A stretch of DNA of 64,000 nt from Halioxenophilus aromaticivorans. Lineage in GTDB: Bacteria; Pseudomonadota; Gammaproteobacteria; Pseudomonadales; Cellvibrionaceae. The translations under genes and the position numbers were made by a program. The stretch is from the NCBI RefSeq assembly GCF_042850945.1, contig NZ_AP031496.1, positions 4,216,001 to 4,280,000 on the forward strand, written 5' to 3'. The first letter of the stretch is position 1, and each line of letters opens with the position of its first letter. The notes below the pieces were generated by a model. It was not told the origin of the DNA. It worked only from the letters and a program-made list of their open reading frames with translations, and searched no databases. Positions 36,342 through 45,351 of this stretch are shown here, one piece after another.

Positions 36342-37547
36342 ATGCCCACCACCAAGAACGAAACTTCACCCAATAATTCTATCCACCAATCGCAGCAGTC
36401 AGCCTACTGGAGCGGCGTGTTTGCCATGACGCTGTGCGTGTTTTCTTTGATCGCCTCGGAATTTATGCCGGTGAGCCTGTTAACTCCGTTAGCTGAAGAT
36501 CTCGCCGTGAGCGAAGGCTTGGCCGGCCAAGGCATTGCTATCTCCGGCGCTTTTGCCGTGATCACCAGTTTACTGATCAGCCGGCTGGCCGGCGCCATAG
36601 ACCGCAAAGCCCTTCTACTTTTGTTTACCGCGCTAATGGCGGTGTCCGGTGCAATCATCGCGCTGGCTCAAAACTACGCAATTTATATGGTAGGCCGTGC
36701 TTTTATTGGTGTGGTAGTGGGCGGCTTTTGGTCGTTATCCGCCGCCACCGCCATCCGCTTAGTGCCCGCCAAGGACGTCCCCAAGGCGTTGTCCATTTTT
36801 AACGGCGGCAACGCTTTGGCCACTATCGTAGCGGCTCCTCTGGGGGCTTATTTAGGTGCGGTGGTGGGCTGGCGCGGCGCTTTTGCCTGCTTGGTGCCCA
36901 TCGCAATTATTGTATTTATTTGGCAGTGGCGAAGCCTCCCCTCTATGCCAGCCTTGGCGAATGAAGGCAAACCCAAAGGCTTTTTTCATCTGCTACGCCG
37001 CAAGCATATCGCCTTGGGTATGGCTGCCTGCGGGTCCTTTTTTATGGGCCAATTTATCCTCTACACCTACATACGGCCGTTTTTAGAGATCGAAACCGAA
37101 GTTAGTCCTTCAATGTTATCGTTAGCTTTGGTAACCATCGGCATTGCCGGCTTTATAGGTACAACGCTGGTTAATCTATTTATTAGGCGCAGCTTATTCG
37201 GCACGATTATCACCATACCGCTTTTGATGGCCGCTGTAGCCTTGAGCCTGACGGCTTTAGGGCATTGGTTACCTGGCGTATTTTTATTGCTGGCACTTTG
37301 GGGGCTGTTCTCAACTGCGGCCCCGGTGGGATGGTGGAGTTGGTTGGCGCATGCCATGCCAGAGGACGCAGAAGCCGGTGGCGGGCTCATGGTGGCTATT
37401 ATTCAGCTGGCTATTGCGCTGGGTTCTACTGTAGGCGGCTTGCTGTTTGATTGGCATGGCCATATCAGCACCTTCAGCGCCAGCGCCGCGGTGCTGGTAC
37501 TGGCTGCAATCATTGCTTGGTACACAGCCCAGAAAACTCCCGCTTAG
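36342..37547 (+). CDS. MFS exporter, NepI-like (purine nucleoside efflux type)
   Basis: A 401-residue twelve-helix transporter of the DHA1 family. The N-terminal GVFAMTLCVFSLIASEFMP, LLTPLAEDL, the loop LAGAIDRKALLL and GGFWSLSAATAIRLVP are strikingly like NepI, the inosine/guanosine exporter of Escherichia coli. A purine nucleoside or analogue export role is inferred from that resemblance. It stands alone after the repeat cassette and converges on the DUF3325 gene. No regulator is adjacent. Confidence 0.87.
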   Translation: MPTTKNETSPNNSIHQSQQSAYWSGVFAMTLCVFSLIASEFMPVSLLTPLAEDLAVSEGLAGQGIAISGAFAVITSLLISRLAGAIDRKALLLLFTALMAVSGAIIALAQNYAIYMVGRAFIGVVVGGFWSLSAATAIRLVPAKDVPKALSIFNGGNALATIVAAPLGAYLGAVVGWRGAFACLVPIAIIVFIWQWRSLPSMPALANEGKPKGFFHLLRRKHIALGMAACGSFFMGQFILYTYIRPFLEIETEVSPSMLSLALVTIGIAGFIGTTLVNLFIRRSLFGTIITIPLLMAAVALSLTALGHWLPGVFLLLALWGLFSTAAPVGWWSWLAHAMPEDAEAGGGLMVAIIQLAIALGSTVGGLLFDWHGHISTFSASAAVLVLAAIIAWYTAQKTPA

Positions 37548-37575
37548 CCCATATTTGATACCGAAAAAATCTGTA

Positions 37576-37926
37576 TTAAGCCACCCCGGCATTCGGTTTA
37601 GAGGCCTTTTTAAGGCCTGCCAAAAACCAGCTACCTGGGCACAAGCGCCACACTTGGTGCAGAGCCCAGGGCCAGTAATTGGTTAGCCACAGCACTAACA
37701 TCGCCGCTAGTGTAAGCACACCAAACCACAAGGTGGTTCCAATTTCTGCCCCGCGCAAAGCAACCATGGGATAGAGGGAGGCCAGCAAGAAAACCCAGGC
37801 CAATACTTGCAAAGCCCAAAACTCCAGCGGGGTAGGTGCACCTTTGTACACCCGCTTATATTCTGCCTTGCGGCAAAGCGTAAAGTGCAGAAACGCCGCA
37901 CTACACAGTAAAAAACTGATAATCAT
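37576..37926 (-). CDS. DUF3325-family small membrane protein
   Basis: A 116-residue protein with three hydrophobic segments. It is the last gene of the iron-uptake operon, 22 bases after the PepSY gene. ATG 37926 has AAGAAGGA upstream; a longer frame lacks a site. The FLLCSAAFLHFTLCRKAEY start and the WPWALHQVWRL segment fit DUF3325 proteins, which regularly accompany PepSY and DUF3649 genes next to siderophore receptors. Biochemical role unknown. Confidence 0.75.
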   Translation of the reverse strand: MIISFLLCSAAFLHFTLCRKAEYKRVYKGAPTPLEFWALQVLAWVFLLASLYPMVALRGAEIGTTLWFGVLTLAAMLVLWLTNYWPWALHQVWRLCPGSWFLAGLKKASKPNAGVA

Positions 37927-37948
37927 CGATTTTCCTTCTTGCCCTACC

Positions 37949-39508
37949 CTAGGCTTTGGCTTCGTTTTTTGCGAATAGTCCTTTGGCCAGTTGAGCAAAG
38001 TCGCCAACCCGCTTCACTTTAACTTGGCTTATAAAAACGGCGGTTGCTGCAAAGGCCAAACCAGCGAAGAGGCTTACACCATCAAACCCAATTCGTTGCC
38101 AGTCTCCATTGCTGATAGCCGCTAACAAAGAGGTTGGCGATGTTAAGGTATCCACCAATGGTATTAATATGAGCAGCACCGATAACAAACCCAATTGCTG
38201 AATCCAGCCACTGCGATGGCGCCACACCCCAGCGTGTAGCAAGCACAGTAGCCACACACCAAAGAAAATACCGATTTCCTTTTCAGGCCGCGCCTCTAGG
38301 CCCACCGGCAACAACCGGCTGGCCCAAAAATACGCAGCTGTAGCAATCATTAGCCCGGCTATAGAAGCCAAATTAACGGCGTTGACCAGCTCATAGCCAA
38401 ATTGGCCCTGCTGTTGTTTTTTTCGTTTGCGCACCCAAAAAATCAGCCCTGTGGCGACCATGGCCGTGCCCAGCGCACCGCTGATAAACAACGACCAACG
38501 CAGAATGGGGCCAGAGAATTTAGCCTGATGCAAAATCACCAACGAATTAGCAACGGCAGCGATGGCGTTCGGTGCCGACCGCGTGGCAACATCCTCCACA
38601 AGGTTACCTTGCCCATCGTAAATAAGCTGTTTGCCACCGCCACGGCCATTACTAAAGCGATCCCCCTCGGTTGGCGAAACCGTTATTTCGCTGCCTACAC
38701 TGCCTGGCTTACTAACCTCCACCGAAGCCACCGGCTGGCCCCAGTGTTGCTCGGCGTGACTAATAATGGCCTGCAAAGGAGGTGGCTGGAAATTTGTAGG
38801 CGCCACCTGGGCCACAGGCCGACCAGCGCCGGCCCCATGGCGCTCTCTGGGTTCGTTATTCCAAAAAACCAAGGTGCCCGCCAATAACACCAAGCCGGAA
38901 AAGGTGATCATTAAATGAAAAGGTAGCGCAAACACCGCGGTGAAGGCATGGGCATCCAAAAACCCCCGCTGGGATTTTTGGGTGCGAAAACTGAAAAAGT
39001 CTTTAAAGATGTTCTTGTGGATAATAATGCCGGTGATTAAACCGATGAGCATCAGCATCGTGGCAATGCCCACAAGGGTACGGCCCACCTCTCGCGGTAT
39101 GCCATAGAGCTCAAAATGAAAACGGTATAAAAAGTTAGCACCGGCAGTCTCCCTTGCCGATAATGCTTCTCCGGTACTGGCATCCAGCGTTTGCACCGGC
39201 CCTCCGCGACGACTCTCATCACCGGGGTTGCGCCAGCGTACATCCAAGGTTCTGTGCCGGTCGTCTGGCAGTTCTATGCGCCACTCTTGGGCCAGGGGCG
39301 CATGTTCCGTTAGGTACTGCACGGCTATTTCGGCGCTATTGTCAGCCGGCACGGATTGGTGCAATTCCGGCTCCATCCAGTAGGTGATCTCCTCGCGAAA
39401 AAATACCAGGGTACCGGTAAGAAATACGGCAAACAGTAACCAACCTAAAATTAAACTGCTCCAGGTGTGTAGCCACAACATAGAGGCGCGGAAGCCCGCT
39501 GCTTTCAT
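37949..39508 (-). CDS. PepSY-associated TM protein (PiuB-type iron-uptake reductase candidate)
   Basis: A 519-residue inner-membrane protein. The N-terminal LHTWSSLILGWLLFAVFLTG helix and the FHFELYGIPREVGRTLVGI region carry the His residues typical of PepSY_TM proteins. A second HLMITFSGLVLLAGT helix and further helices near the C-terminus follow, with a periplasmic loop between. The family is proposed to reduce ferric siderophores or ferric citrate after import. ATG 39508 has GGGAG upstream and overlaps the DUF3649 stop (ATGA). It belongs with the TonB receptor in one operon. Confidence 0.85.
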   Translation of the reverse strand: MKAAGFRASMLWLHTWSSLILGWLLFAVFLTGTLVFFREEITYWMEPELHQSVPADNSAEIAVQYLTEHAPLAQEWRIELPDDRHRTLDVRWRNPGDESRRGGPVQTLDASTGEALSARETAGANFLYRFHFELYGIPREVGRTLVGIATMLMLIGLITGIIIHKNIFKDFFSFRTQKSQRGFLDAHAFTAVFALPFHLMITFSGLVLLAGTLVFWNNEPRERHGAGAGRPVAQVAPTNFQPPPLQAIISHAEQHWGQPVASVEVSKPGSVGSEITVSPTEGDRFSNGRGGGKQLIYDGQGNLVEDVATRSAPNAIAAVANSLVILHQAKFSGPILRWSLFISGALGTAMVATGLIFWVRKRKKQQQGQFGYELVNAVNLASIAGLMIATAAYFWASRLLPVGLEARPEKEIGIFFGVWLLCLLHAGVWRHRSGWIQQLGLLSVLLILIPLVDTLTSPTSLLAAISNGDWQRIGFDGVSLFAGLAFAATAVFISQVKVKRVGDFAQLAKGLFAKNEAKA

Positions 39509-39825
39509 GATGCAACTCCCTGGGGCGCTATCGCCCACCATGCCGCCCAGGCAAGTCCTGTAACACCCAAGGTGCTGAGCACGGCTTTGAAATGAGATTG
39601 CGGGGAAAAAACCCAGATGATGACGCAAGCGTAAAACACGAAAAACATCATGTTATTTAACGTGCGCGCCTCTTGCTTATTTAGGCTGAGCCCCTGGCCA
39701 AGCCATAAACACGCAACCATAGCCAAAACGTAGCCGGCCAACGCTGCGACCAACACTCGCGCCGTGACGCCAAGCCGGTCGGCAACAACTGGGCTGTAGC
39801 CTGAGAATTTAAACATGCGATACAT
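39505..39825 (-). CDS. DUF3649-family membrane protein
   Basis: A 106-residue protein with three hydrophobic segments (VLVAALAGYVLAMVACLWLG, NNMMFFVFYACVIIWVF and VTGLAWAAWWAI). The pattern fits DUF3649 iron-uptake-associated proteins. It lies between the TonB-dependent receptor (91 bases) and the PepSY gene (4-base overlap). A second in-frame ATG three codons in is an alternative start. Function unknown. Confidence 0.75.
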   Translation of the reverse strand: MYRMFKFSGYSPVVADRLGVTARVLVAALAGYVLAMVACLWLGQGLSLNKQEARTLNNMMFFVFYACVIIWVFSPQSHFKAVLSTLGVTGLAWAAWWAIAPQGVAS

Positions 39826-39916
39826 CCGCGATAGCTGATCTTAAAAACAGAGAGCCGGCAGAGCAAAACTCTACCGACAGATTGCAGCACTTCCCTGTGC
39901 TGTAGCCGTGAGGATT

Positions 39917-42007
39917 TTAGAAGGAATAGCTCACGCTTAAATCCAGACGTCGACCATCCAATACAACACCGAAGGTGTCGTTGGTGACTTCTTTATTGGC
40001 AACGTTGTACAAGCCGAGCATTAACTGCAAGCTTTCCGTTGCGTTATAGGAGCCGCCGATATCAACCATGGTATAGCCGGGAGTGCCCTCACTGACCGAG
40101 GTGCGGCCAAGGTAATCACTGGTTTCGCCACGGTAGTTAACTCTGCCCCAAACATTCATGGCAAAATTGATGTCCCAATCCAGGCCAAGGTTGGCCATGC
40201 GCTTGGGAATTTTATTCAACGGCTCACCGGCAAACTCGCCAGACTGCAGCTCAGATTTGGTTAACGTCATGTCGGCAGTTAAGCTTAGCGCCTGGGTGAG
40301 GTTATATTTAACACTGGCTTCTAAGCCACGAATCTGTGCTTCGTCGATATTTTGGCGTGTACTTAAAAAATAATAGGTATTGCCGCCGTACTCACAGGTG
40401 TAGCTTAGGTAGTCATTTCGATCGACGCTGTCCGGCGATGTGCAATAACGATCTTCGGCAATTTTGTCTTTGAAGTCCGTTTGGTACACGGTGACCGAAG
40501 AGGATAGGCCCTTATCCCTATCGTGATAATGCAACCCCATCTCGTAGTTGATGCTGGTTTCTGGCTCTAGCTCGGAATTACCAACAATTAACGCCCGAGA
40601 AATAGAATCACCACTAGGGCTTAAATTAGGTGAACCGCCACCGCCGGTGCCTCGGCCGAAACCCTCCGTAGCGTTTGGTAGCGATGGCTGGGAATAACCC
40701 GTACTCACCCCGGTTTTTAGGGTCAATGAATCAGAGATGGTCCAGTTACCATAAATCCGAGGCGAGACATGGCCGCCGAACAATTCGTCATCGTCGTAAC
40801 GCAAGCCGGTAGTAATGGCAATGTCGTCAAAGAAATTCCATTCCACTTCGGCAAATACCGCCGCAATCCAACGGTCCACCGTGGCAACCGCACCTGCAAC
40901 ATTGGCCGATAAAAGACCGTTAGTTTCATCCACCAGCTCTTCGGTTTTATAGCGGCCACCGAAGGTGTAAATATGTGGGCCGGCGGCATAATTCATTTGC
41001 GTGTTTAACGTAACAATTTCTTCTTCTTTATCATCGGTTTGTACGCGTTTTGAGGTGTCTTGCTGTAAGAACGTGCTGGTTGTTAGCGCGCCGTAACTGC
41101 CGTCATGGGTCAGCGTTAGCAGTTCTTTTTCGTACTCATAATTAGAAGGGTCAGAGTCAGCAGAGATCGATTTTCCCGGCGTACGATCAAATTCGGTATT
41201 AGCGTAATCATAGGAGAGCCCTATTCTATTGGACTGATTCGCTTGCCAAGTTAATTCGCCACCAAAACGTTGGGTATCAAGCTCCGGCTGACTCGATGCG
41301 CCATCATCACCGCCACTGAAGTCACTTTCGTCGGTATGCTCTAAGCTGCCGGTAACCGCTAAGCCAAGCACGTTGTCTATCAGTGAGCCGGCCAAATATA
41401 AATCCGTAGTATATTCGTCGTTGGTAATGTCATTCATGGAGTTGACGTAGTTGGCCGCCACATTACCCGTCCACTCCTGGGGCGTGGCACGGGTGATAAT
41501 ATTGATAACCCCTCCCATGGCCTCCGAGCCGTACAAGGAGGACATTGGCCCACGAATCACTTCCACGCGCTCAATCATGGCCAGTGGTGGCATGGCAATT
41601 TGTTTGCCGCCATCAGAGCCATTAGTGTTTATATTCCGGCCGGCAGAAATCGGGCGACCGTCGACCAAATACAGCGTGTAGGCGTCGTCCATCCCCCGGA
41701 TACTGATGTCTTGCATATTGCCGCCACCATTAACGTAGACGCCGGGGATATCCCGCACAGCATCAACAATGGAGGTATAGGCTTGTTTGCGCAATTGCTC
41801 GGCAGTTACCACTGAAATAGAGGCTGGAGCATCGATAATTTTCTGTTGATAGCCAGCGGCGGTCACTACCACTTGCTCGATCTCTGAATCGGTAGCTGCA
41901 TCCGATTGCGCAAGCGCCGTGCTTGCGGAGAGCAGCGAAGCCAGTATTACGGTGCTGCTGTGAGAGGCTATTACCAGTGGTCCCTTTGATATGGCGTTAA
42001 TTGCCAT
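39917..42007 (-). CDS. TonB-dependent outer-membrane receptor (ferric-siderophore type)
   Basis: A 696-residue receptor. A signal peptide ending near STALAQ is followed by a TonB-box-like EQVVVTA, the plug domain (SIVDAVRDIPGVYVNGGGN, RGMDDAYTLYLVDGRP, VIRGPMSSLYGSEAMGGVINI) and a ~500-residue beta-barrel ending in SVSYSF with terminal Phe. ATG 42007 has GAGGAGT 8 bases upstream. The downstream DUF3649-PepSY-DUF3325 genes point to a siderophore or ferric chelate as ligand. The nearest Fur box lies 1 kb upstream (43031-43049), so its regulation is unclear. Confidence 0.93.
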   Translation of the reverse strand: MAINAISKGPLVIASHSSTVILASLLSASTALAQSDAATDSEIEQVVVTAAGYQQKIIDAPASISVVTAEQLRKQAYTSIVDAVRDIPGVYVNGGGNMQDISIRGMDDAYTLYLVDGRPISAGRNINTNGSDGGKQIAMPPLAMIERVEVIRGPMSSLYGSEAMGGVINIITRATPQEWTGNVAANYVNSMNDITNDEYTTDLYLAGSLIDNVLGLAVTGSLEHTDESDFSGGDDGASSQPELDTQRFGGELTWQANQSNRIGLSYDYANTEFDRTPGKSISADSDPSNYEYEKELLTLTHDGSYGALTTSTFLQQDTSKRVQTDDKEEEIVTLNTQMNYAAGPHIYTFGGRYKTEELVDETNGLLSANVAGAVATVDRWIAAVFAEVEWNFFDDIAITTGLRYDDDELFGGHVSPRIYGNWTISDSLTLKTGVSTGYSQPSLPNATEGFGRGTGGGGSPNLSPSGDSISRALIVGNSELEPETSINYEMGLHYHDRDKGLSSSVTVYQTDFKDKIAEDRYCTSPDSVDRNDYLSYTCEYGGNTYYFLSTRQNIDEAQIRGLEASVKYNLTQALSLTADMTLTKSELQSGEFAGEPLNKIPKRMANLGLDWDINFAMNVWGRVNYRGETSDYLGRTSVSEGTPGYTMVDIGGSYNATESLQLMLGLYNVANKEVTNDTFGVVLDGRRLDLSVSYSF

Positions 42008-43316
42008 AGTGTCGTACTCCTCTGAGTGATCTTTAATTCGTATATAGAGCTTACAAAAACGAGGCAGAAACTTTCCTTCTAACACGCGCCGACTGGTGGT
42101 CACTAATGAACTCTAACAACCAGTCTAGTGTCACAGGTGTGTATCTATCGTTTTTAGTTAATCAGGTAACGGATGCGCGCTATCCATAGCGCTTTGTAGA
42201 AACGCCGTATTTCCAGCGTTTTTCTAGTGTGAAGGAAAAATGTTAGCTAAAGTAAAATACTAAACTGCAGTCGACGATCTTAGGCATAAGTGATTAAAGT
42301 ACACAGCATCGCTTTTGGGGTCTGTTTCTAGCGTCGCCATTACAGATAATTGCAAATCCTTCGTGCAATACAACTTCGCAGAGAAGATATAAGAAAATAA
42401 AATATCGAAGTTTTCTCTTCGGCCGTTCAGCAACTGTCTAAAACGGACGTCTCTGAAGGCTGAACAAAAATGCAATTCGCCACGTCTAAACCGGGCGTTA
42501 ATGGATCTCTAAATCCTGCCAAAATTTCACTACCTATTGTTTGGTGTCGCTAGGCCAAGGTTATACACCGCGTAATTCCGTGTTTAAGGTTAAACATTTA
42601 AAAACGAACCTTAACCACTGGAACACCAAAATCAAAAATTATCCACAGGCACGCCCAACACGCCGTAAACGTAATTTGCATTTCACCAGCAAAGAGCAGA
42701 TGGATTCGACAGTGCTGCGCTGCTGTAGGGAATAGATAAAAGAAACTAAAAATGATGAATAGATGCGGTATCGCTGCGCAATTGCTGAACTCAGAACACC
42801 TCGTCGGGGAAAGTCAGATACTTTGTTGACCCAATCCCTGCGTTTGTAGCACTGTCTCAAATTCAACCAAACCTAAACGCTAACAATTATCAATCACCAG
42901 CTAATTTCGCCATAGTAAAAGCTTTGTACAAATCATTAAACGCGACCAAATTTGAGCAAGATGCTCAGTATATTTGATGCATTCCTCTCATCAGTGAGGA
43001 AATCGATCGCCGCCCGTGGCTTTCGGTGACGATAATGATTTTCATTACCCCGCTGATTATTGCACCATATTTCCTATAAACAAAAGTGGCAAATGTGCAA
43101 AGATTGTGAATAACGTACACCGTTGATGACTAAGCTGTCAGGCCTACAGATGAGCCAAACTAGGCTTAAACAGACTCCAAGGATATGTCCAGTACCATTG
43201 CGTGATAGTGCCAATAAGTCTTGACACGGCCTCAGGTGTCGTCGATAATGCGCGCCCTCACCAAATGGCGGGCAACCAAATCGGTTATCGCTACTCGGTA
43301 AAGAGGCATATATAGT
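42008..43316. other. Gene-poor 1.3-kb region upstream of the iron operon
   Basis: No convincing gene. Frames of 60-90 codons have no ribosome sites or family features. It contains a near-consensus Fur box (43031-43049), a -35/-10-like pair on the minus strand (TTGCAC at 43100-43095, TATAGG at 43078-43073, 16-base spacer), and small hairpins at 42953-42967 (TGAGCA/TGCTCA) and around 42982-43001. A small RNA or a long leader is possible. Confidence 0.45.
43031..43049. promoter_or_regulatory. Fur box
   Basis: GATAATGATTTTCATTACC matches the 19-base consensus (GATAATGATAATCATTATC) at 16 positions. It lies just downstream of a promoter-like pair on the minus strand. The distance to the nearest start codon (the TonB receptor at 42007) is about 1,020 bases, too far for a simple operator, so the controlled transcript is unknown. 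Confidence 0.7.
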
Positions 43317-43393
<77 letters not shown>

Positions 43394-44040
43394 CTTCCCC
43401 CTTGCCTATACACAAAACTCCCCCAGCTACAAACCCTGGCCAAATCCGCCTGAAATATCCTTATCGGACGAGCATCTTTCTAACAATTCTCGGCCCTGCA
43501 CAAGCAAACGGGCAAAGTTTGCACAACAATTACATGCAAGCCCTTTCCAAGCACGAAAATGACCTCCGGCGTTCCGCATTGATGGAAGAGCCCAATGACG
43601 GGCCATACACTATGGAAATAATGTGCACATCGCTCTCCCTCGTGTGACCATTTCTTTTAATTGAGGAAAGATTAAGGAATGGTTAGCCAAAACACTGATC
43701 ATAGATAATTCTTCATAGTATTATTTTATTGAACTCGTCGAACGACGATCAAATAAGACATTCTCTGATTACGAATTAAGCGCCATAAAGCTTAGGATTT
43801 ATGGGGATTTAGGTTAGTCAGTGGTGGATTTTTGATAGCTCGATCGGCGCTTGGGCAATAGCAATAATTAATTGCTGCCGCCCTAATGAATATTCAGTTA
43901 AGGCTCGAGCCATCTTATTGAAATAGAGGCTTTGAGATACGTGCGCGCTGCACGAAGAAAAAACGTTTTACGAACAAAACAATCATCACACAGGCCTGGG
44001 TCAACGCCTGTGTATCAGCCGCTTTTTTAGGAATCGTTAC
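43394..44040. other. Intergenic region upstream of the RND pump operon
   Basis: About 650 bases without a recognisable gene. One 81-codon frame after the tRNA lacks family features. The promoter of the mdtABC-type operon is expected in the last ~250 bases. I could not assign it or a response-regulator site. Confidence 0.45.
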
Positions 44041-45339
44041 ATGGATAACAGTACTCCCCCTAACACTCCCAAGCGAGGACGTTTGTTAACCGGAATTTTG
44101 GGAGGCGGTTTAGTGGCCGTGGTGGCTGGGGCCATCGTCTATTCCTTTTTGCCATCTTCCGATTCTCAATCCATGCCACCGCAACGCCGAGGTTGGGACA
44201 GCCCCGCCATAGTGCAGGCCCAGCCCGCGGTGATCGGCGACTTGCATGTGTTGGTTAAATCCATTGGCACAGTTACACCGCTGAATACAGTTAATGTTTC
44301 CAGCCGTGTTGGCGGCATCCTCGACAGCATTTTATTTAAGGAAGGCGCTACGGTAGAAAAAGGGACCGTTTTGGCCGCAATTGACCCACTGCCCTATGAG
44401 GCACAGCTAGAGCAAGTAGAGGGACAATTGCAACAAAACCAAGCAAAACTGGCGAATGAAAAATCCAATTTGGCACTCTACGAAACTCTGTGGGAACAAG
44501 ATTCTATCGCCCGCCAAACCCTTAGTGATCAAAAGGCTCTAGTGAACGAGCTTTTAGGTACGGTTAAGGCAAACGAAGCTGCGGTAAAAGATGCTCGCTT
44601 GCAACTTTCATGGACGCAAATTGAAGCGCCGATATCGGGCATGCTTGGATTGCGAAAAGTCGACCAGGGCAACGTAGTCAGCACCGGCGACGCAGAAGGG
44701 TTAGTCACAATTACACAGATGCAACCCATTACCGTTAACTTCACCGTGCCGGAGGTTCAAGTAGGACCACTGCGCAAATCCTACCTTGGCAACCAAAAGA
44801 TGGTGGTCGATGTATTAGACCGGGAAGAATCCAAAATTATTGCCACCGGCGAACTTACCACGCTGGATAACCAAATAGATTTAACAACCGGTACACTAAA
44901 AGTACGGGCGCAATTTGCCAACGATGATTTGGCACTTTTCCCCAATCAGTTTGTTAACGTACGCCTGCGCTTGTCCACATTAAATGCCGCTTTATTAATC
45001 CCTGGTGATGCCATTCAATACGGCACCAACCGCAGCTATGTTTACGTCATTACCGAAGGCAAAGCCTACGCCCGGGACATCGTGTTGGGAGAGGCCTCTG
45101 GTGACCAAGTACAAGTGATCGAAGGCTTAAAAGAAGGCGAATTGGTGGTGCTGGAAGGCCTCGACCGATTGCGCGATGGCAAGCAAGTTATTTTAGCCGA
45201 TGCCGAAACCGGCCTTGGCGTAAGCCAGCCCCCCAGCAACGAGCCTGCTGAGGCACCGCCCGGCCGCCGTCCGGAAGGAGCCCCGCCGCCCAACGGTGAA
45301 CGCCCAAAGTTCCGACGCCCTGAAAACAAACCGTCTTAA
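44041..45339 (+). CDS. mdtA: RND efflux periplasmic adaptor, MdtA-like
   Basis: A 432-residue membrane-fusion protein bridging the pump and outer-membrane channel. An N-terminal anchor helix (GILGGGLVAVVAGAIVYSF) is followed by the lipoyl half-motifs (VNVSSRVGGILDSILFKEGATVEKG and the second half near IEAPISGMLGLRKVDQGNVV), a coiled-coil hairpin between them, beta-barrel and membrane-proximal domains. The C-terminus is a disordered Pro/Arg-rich tail. AGGA precedes the ATG. Three further pump genes follow in one operon. MdtA is favoured because both permeases are MdtB- and MdtC-like. Confidence 0.9.
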   Translation: MDNSTPPNTPKRGRLLTGILGGGLVAVVAGAIVYSFLPSSDSQSMPPQRRGWDSPAIVQAQPAVIGDLHVLVKSIGTVTPLNTVNVSSRVGGILDSILFKEGATVEKGTVLAAIDPLPYEAQLEQVEGQLQQNQAKLANEKSNLALYETLWEQDSIARQTLSDQKALVNELLGTVKANEAAVKDARLQLSWTQIEAPISGMLGLRKVDQGNVVSTGDAEGLVTITQMQPITVNFTVPEVQVGPLRKSYLGNQKMVVDVLDREESKIIATGELTTLDNQIDLTTGTLKVRAQFANDDLALFPNQFVNVRLRLSTLNAALLIPGDAIQYGTNRSYVYVITEGKAYARDIVLGEASGDQVQVIEGLKEGELVVLEGLDRLRDGKQVILADAETGLGVSQPPSNEPAEAPPGRRPEGAPPPNGERPKFRRPENKPS

Positions 45340-45351
45340 CGGGGCTACACT

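Noticed and set aside
43402..43647. 81-codon plus-strand frame after tRNA-Met
   Set aside because: No recognisable domain and no Shine-Dalgarno sequence. It starts just past the tRNA.
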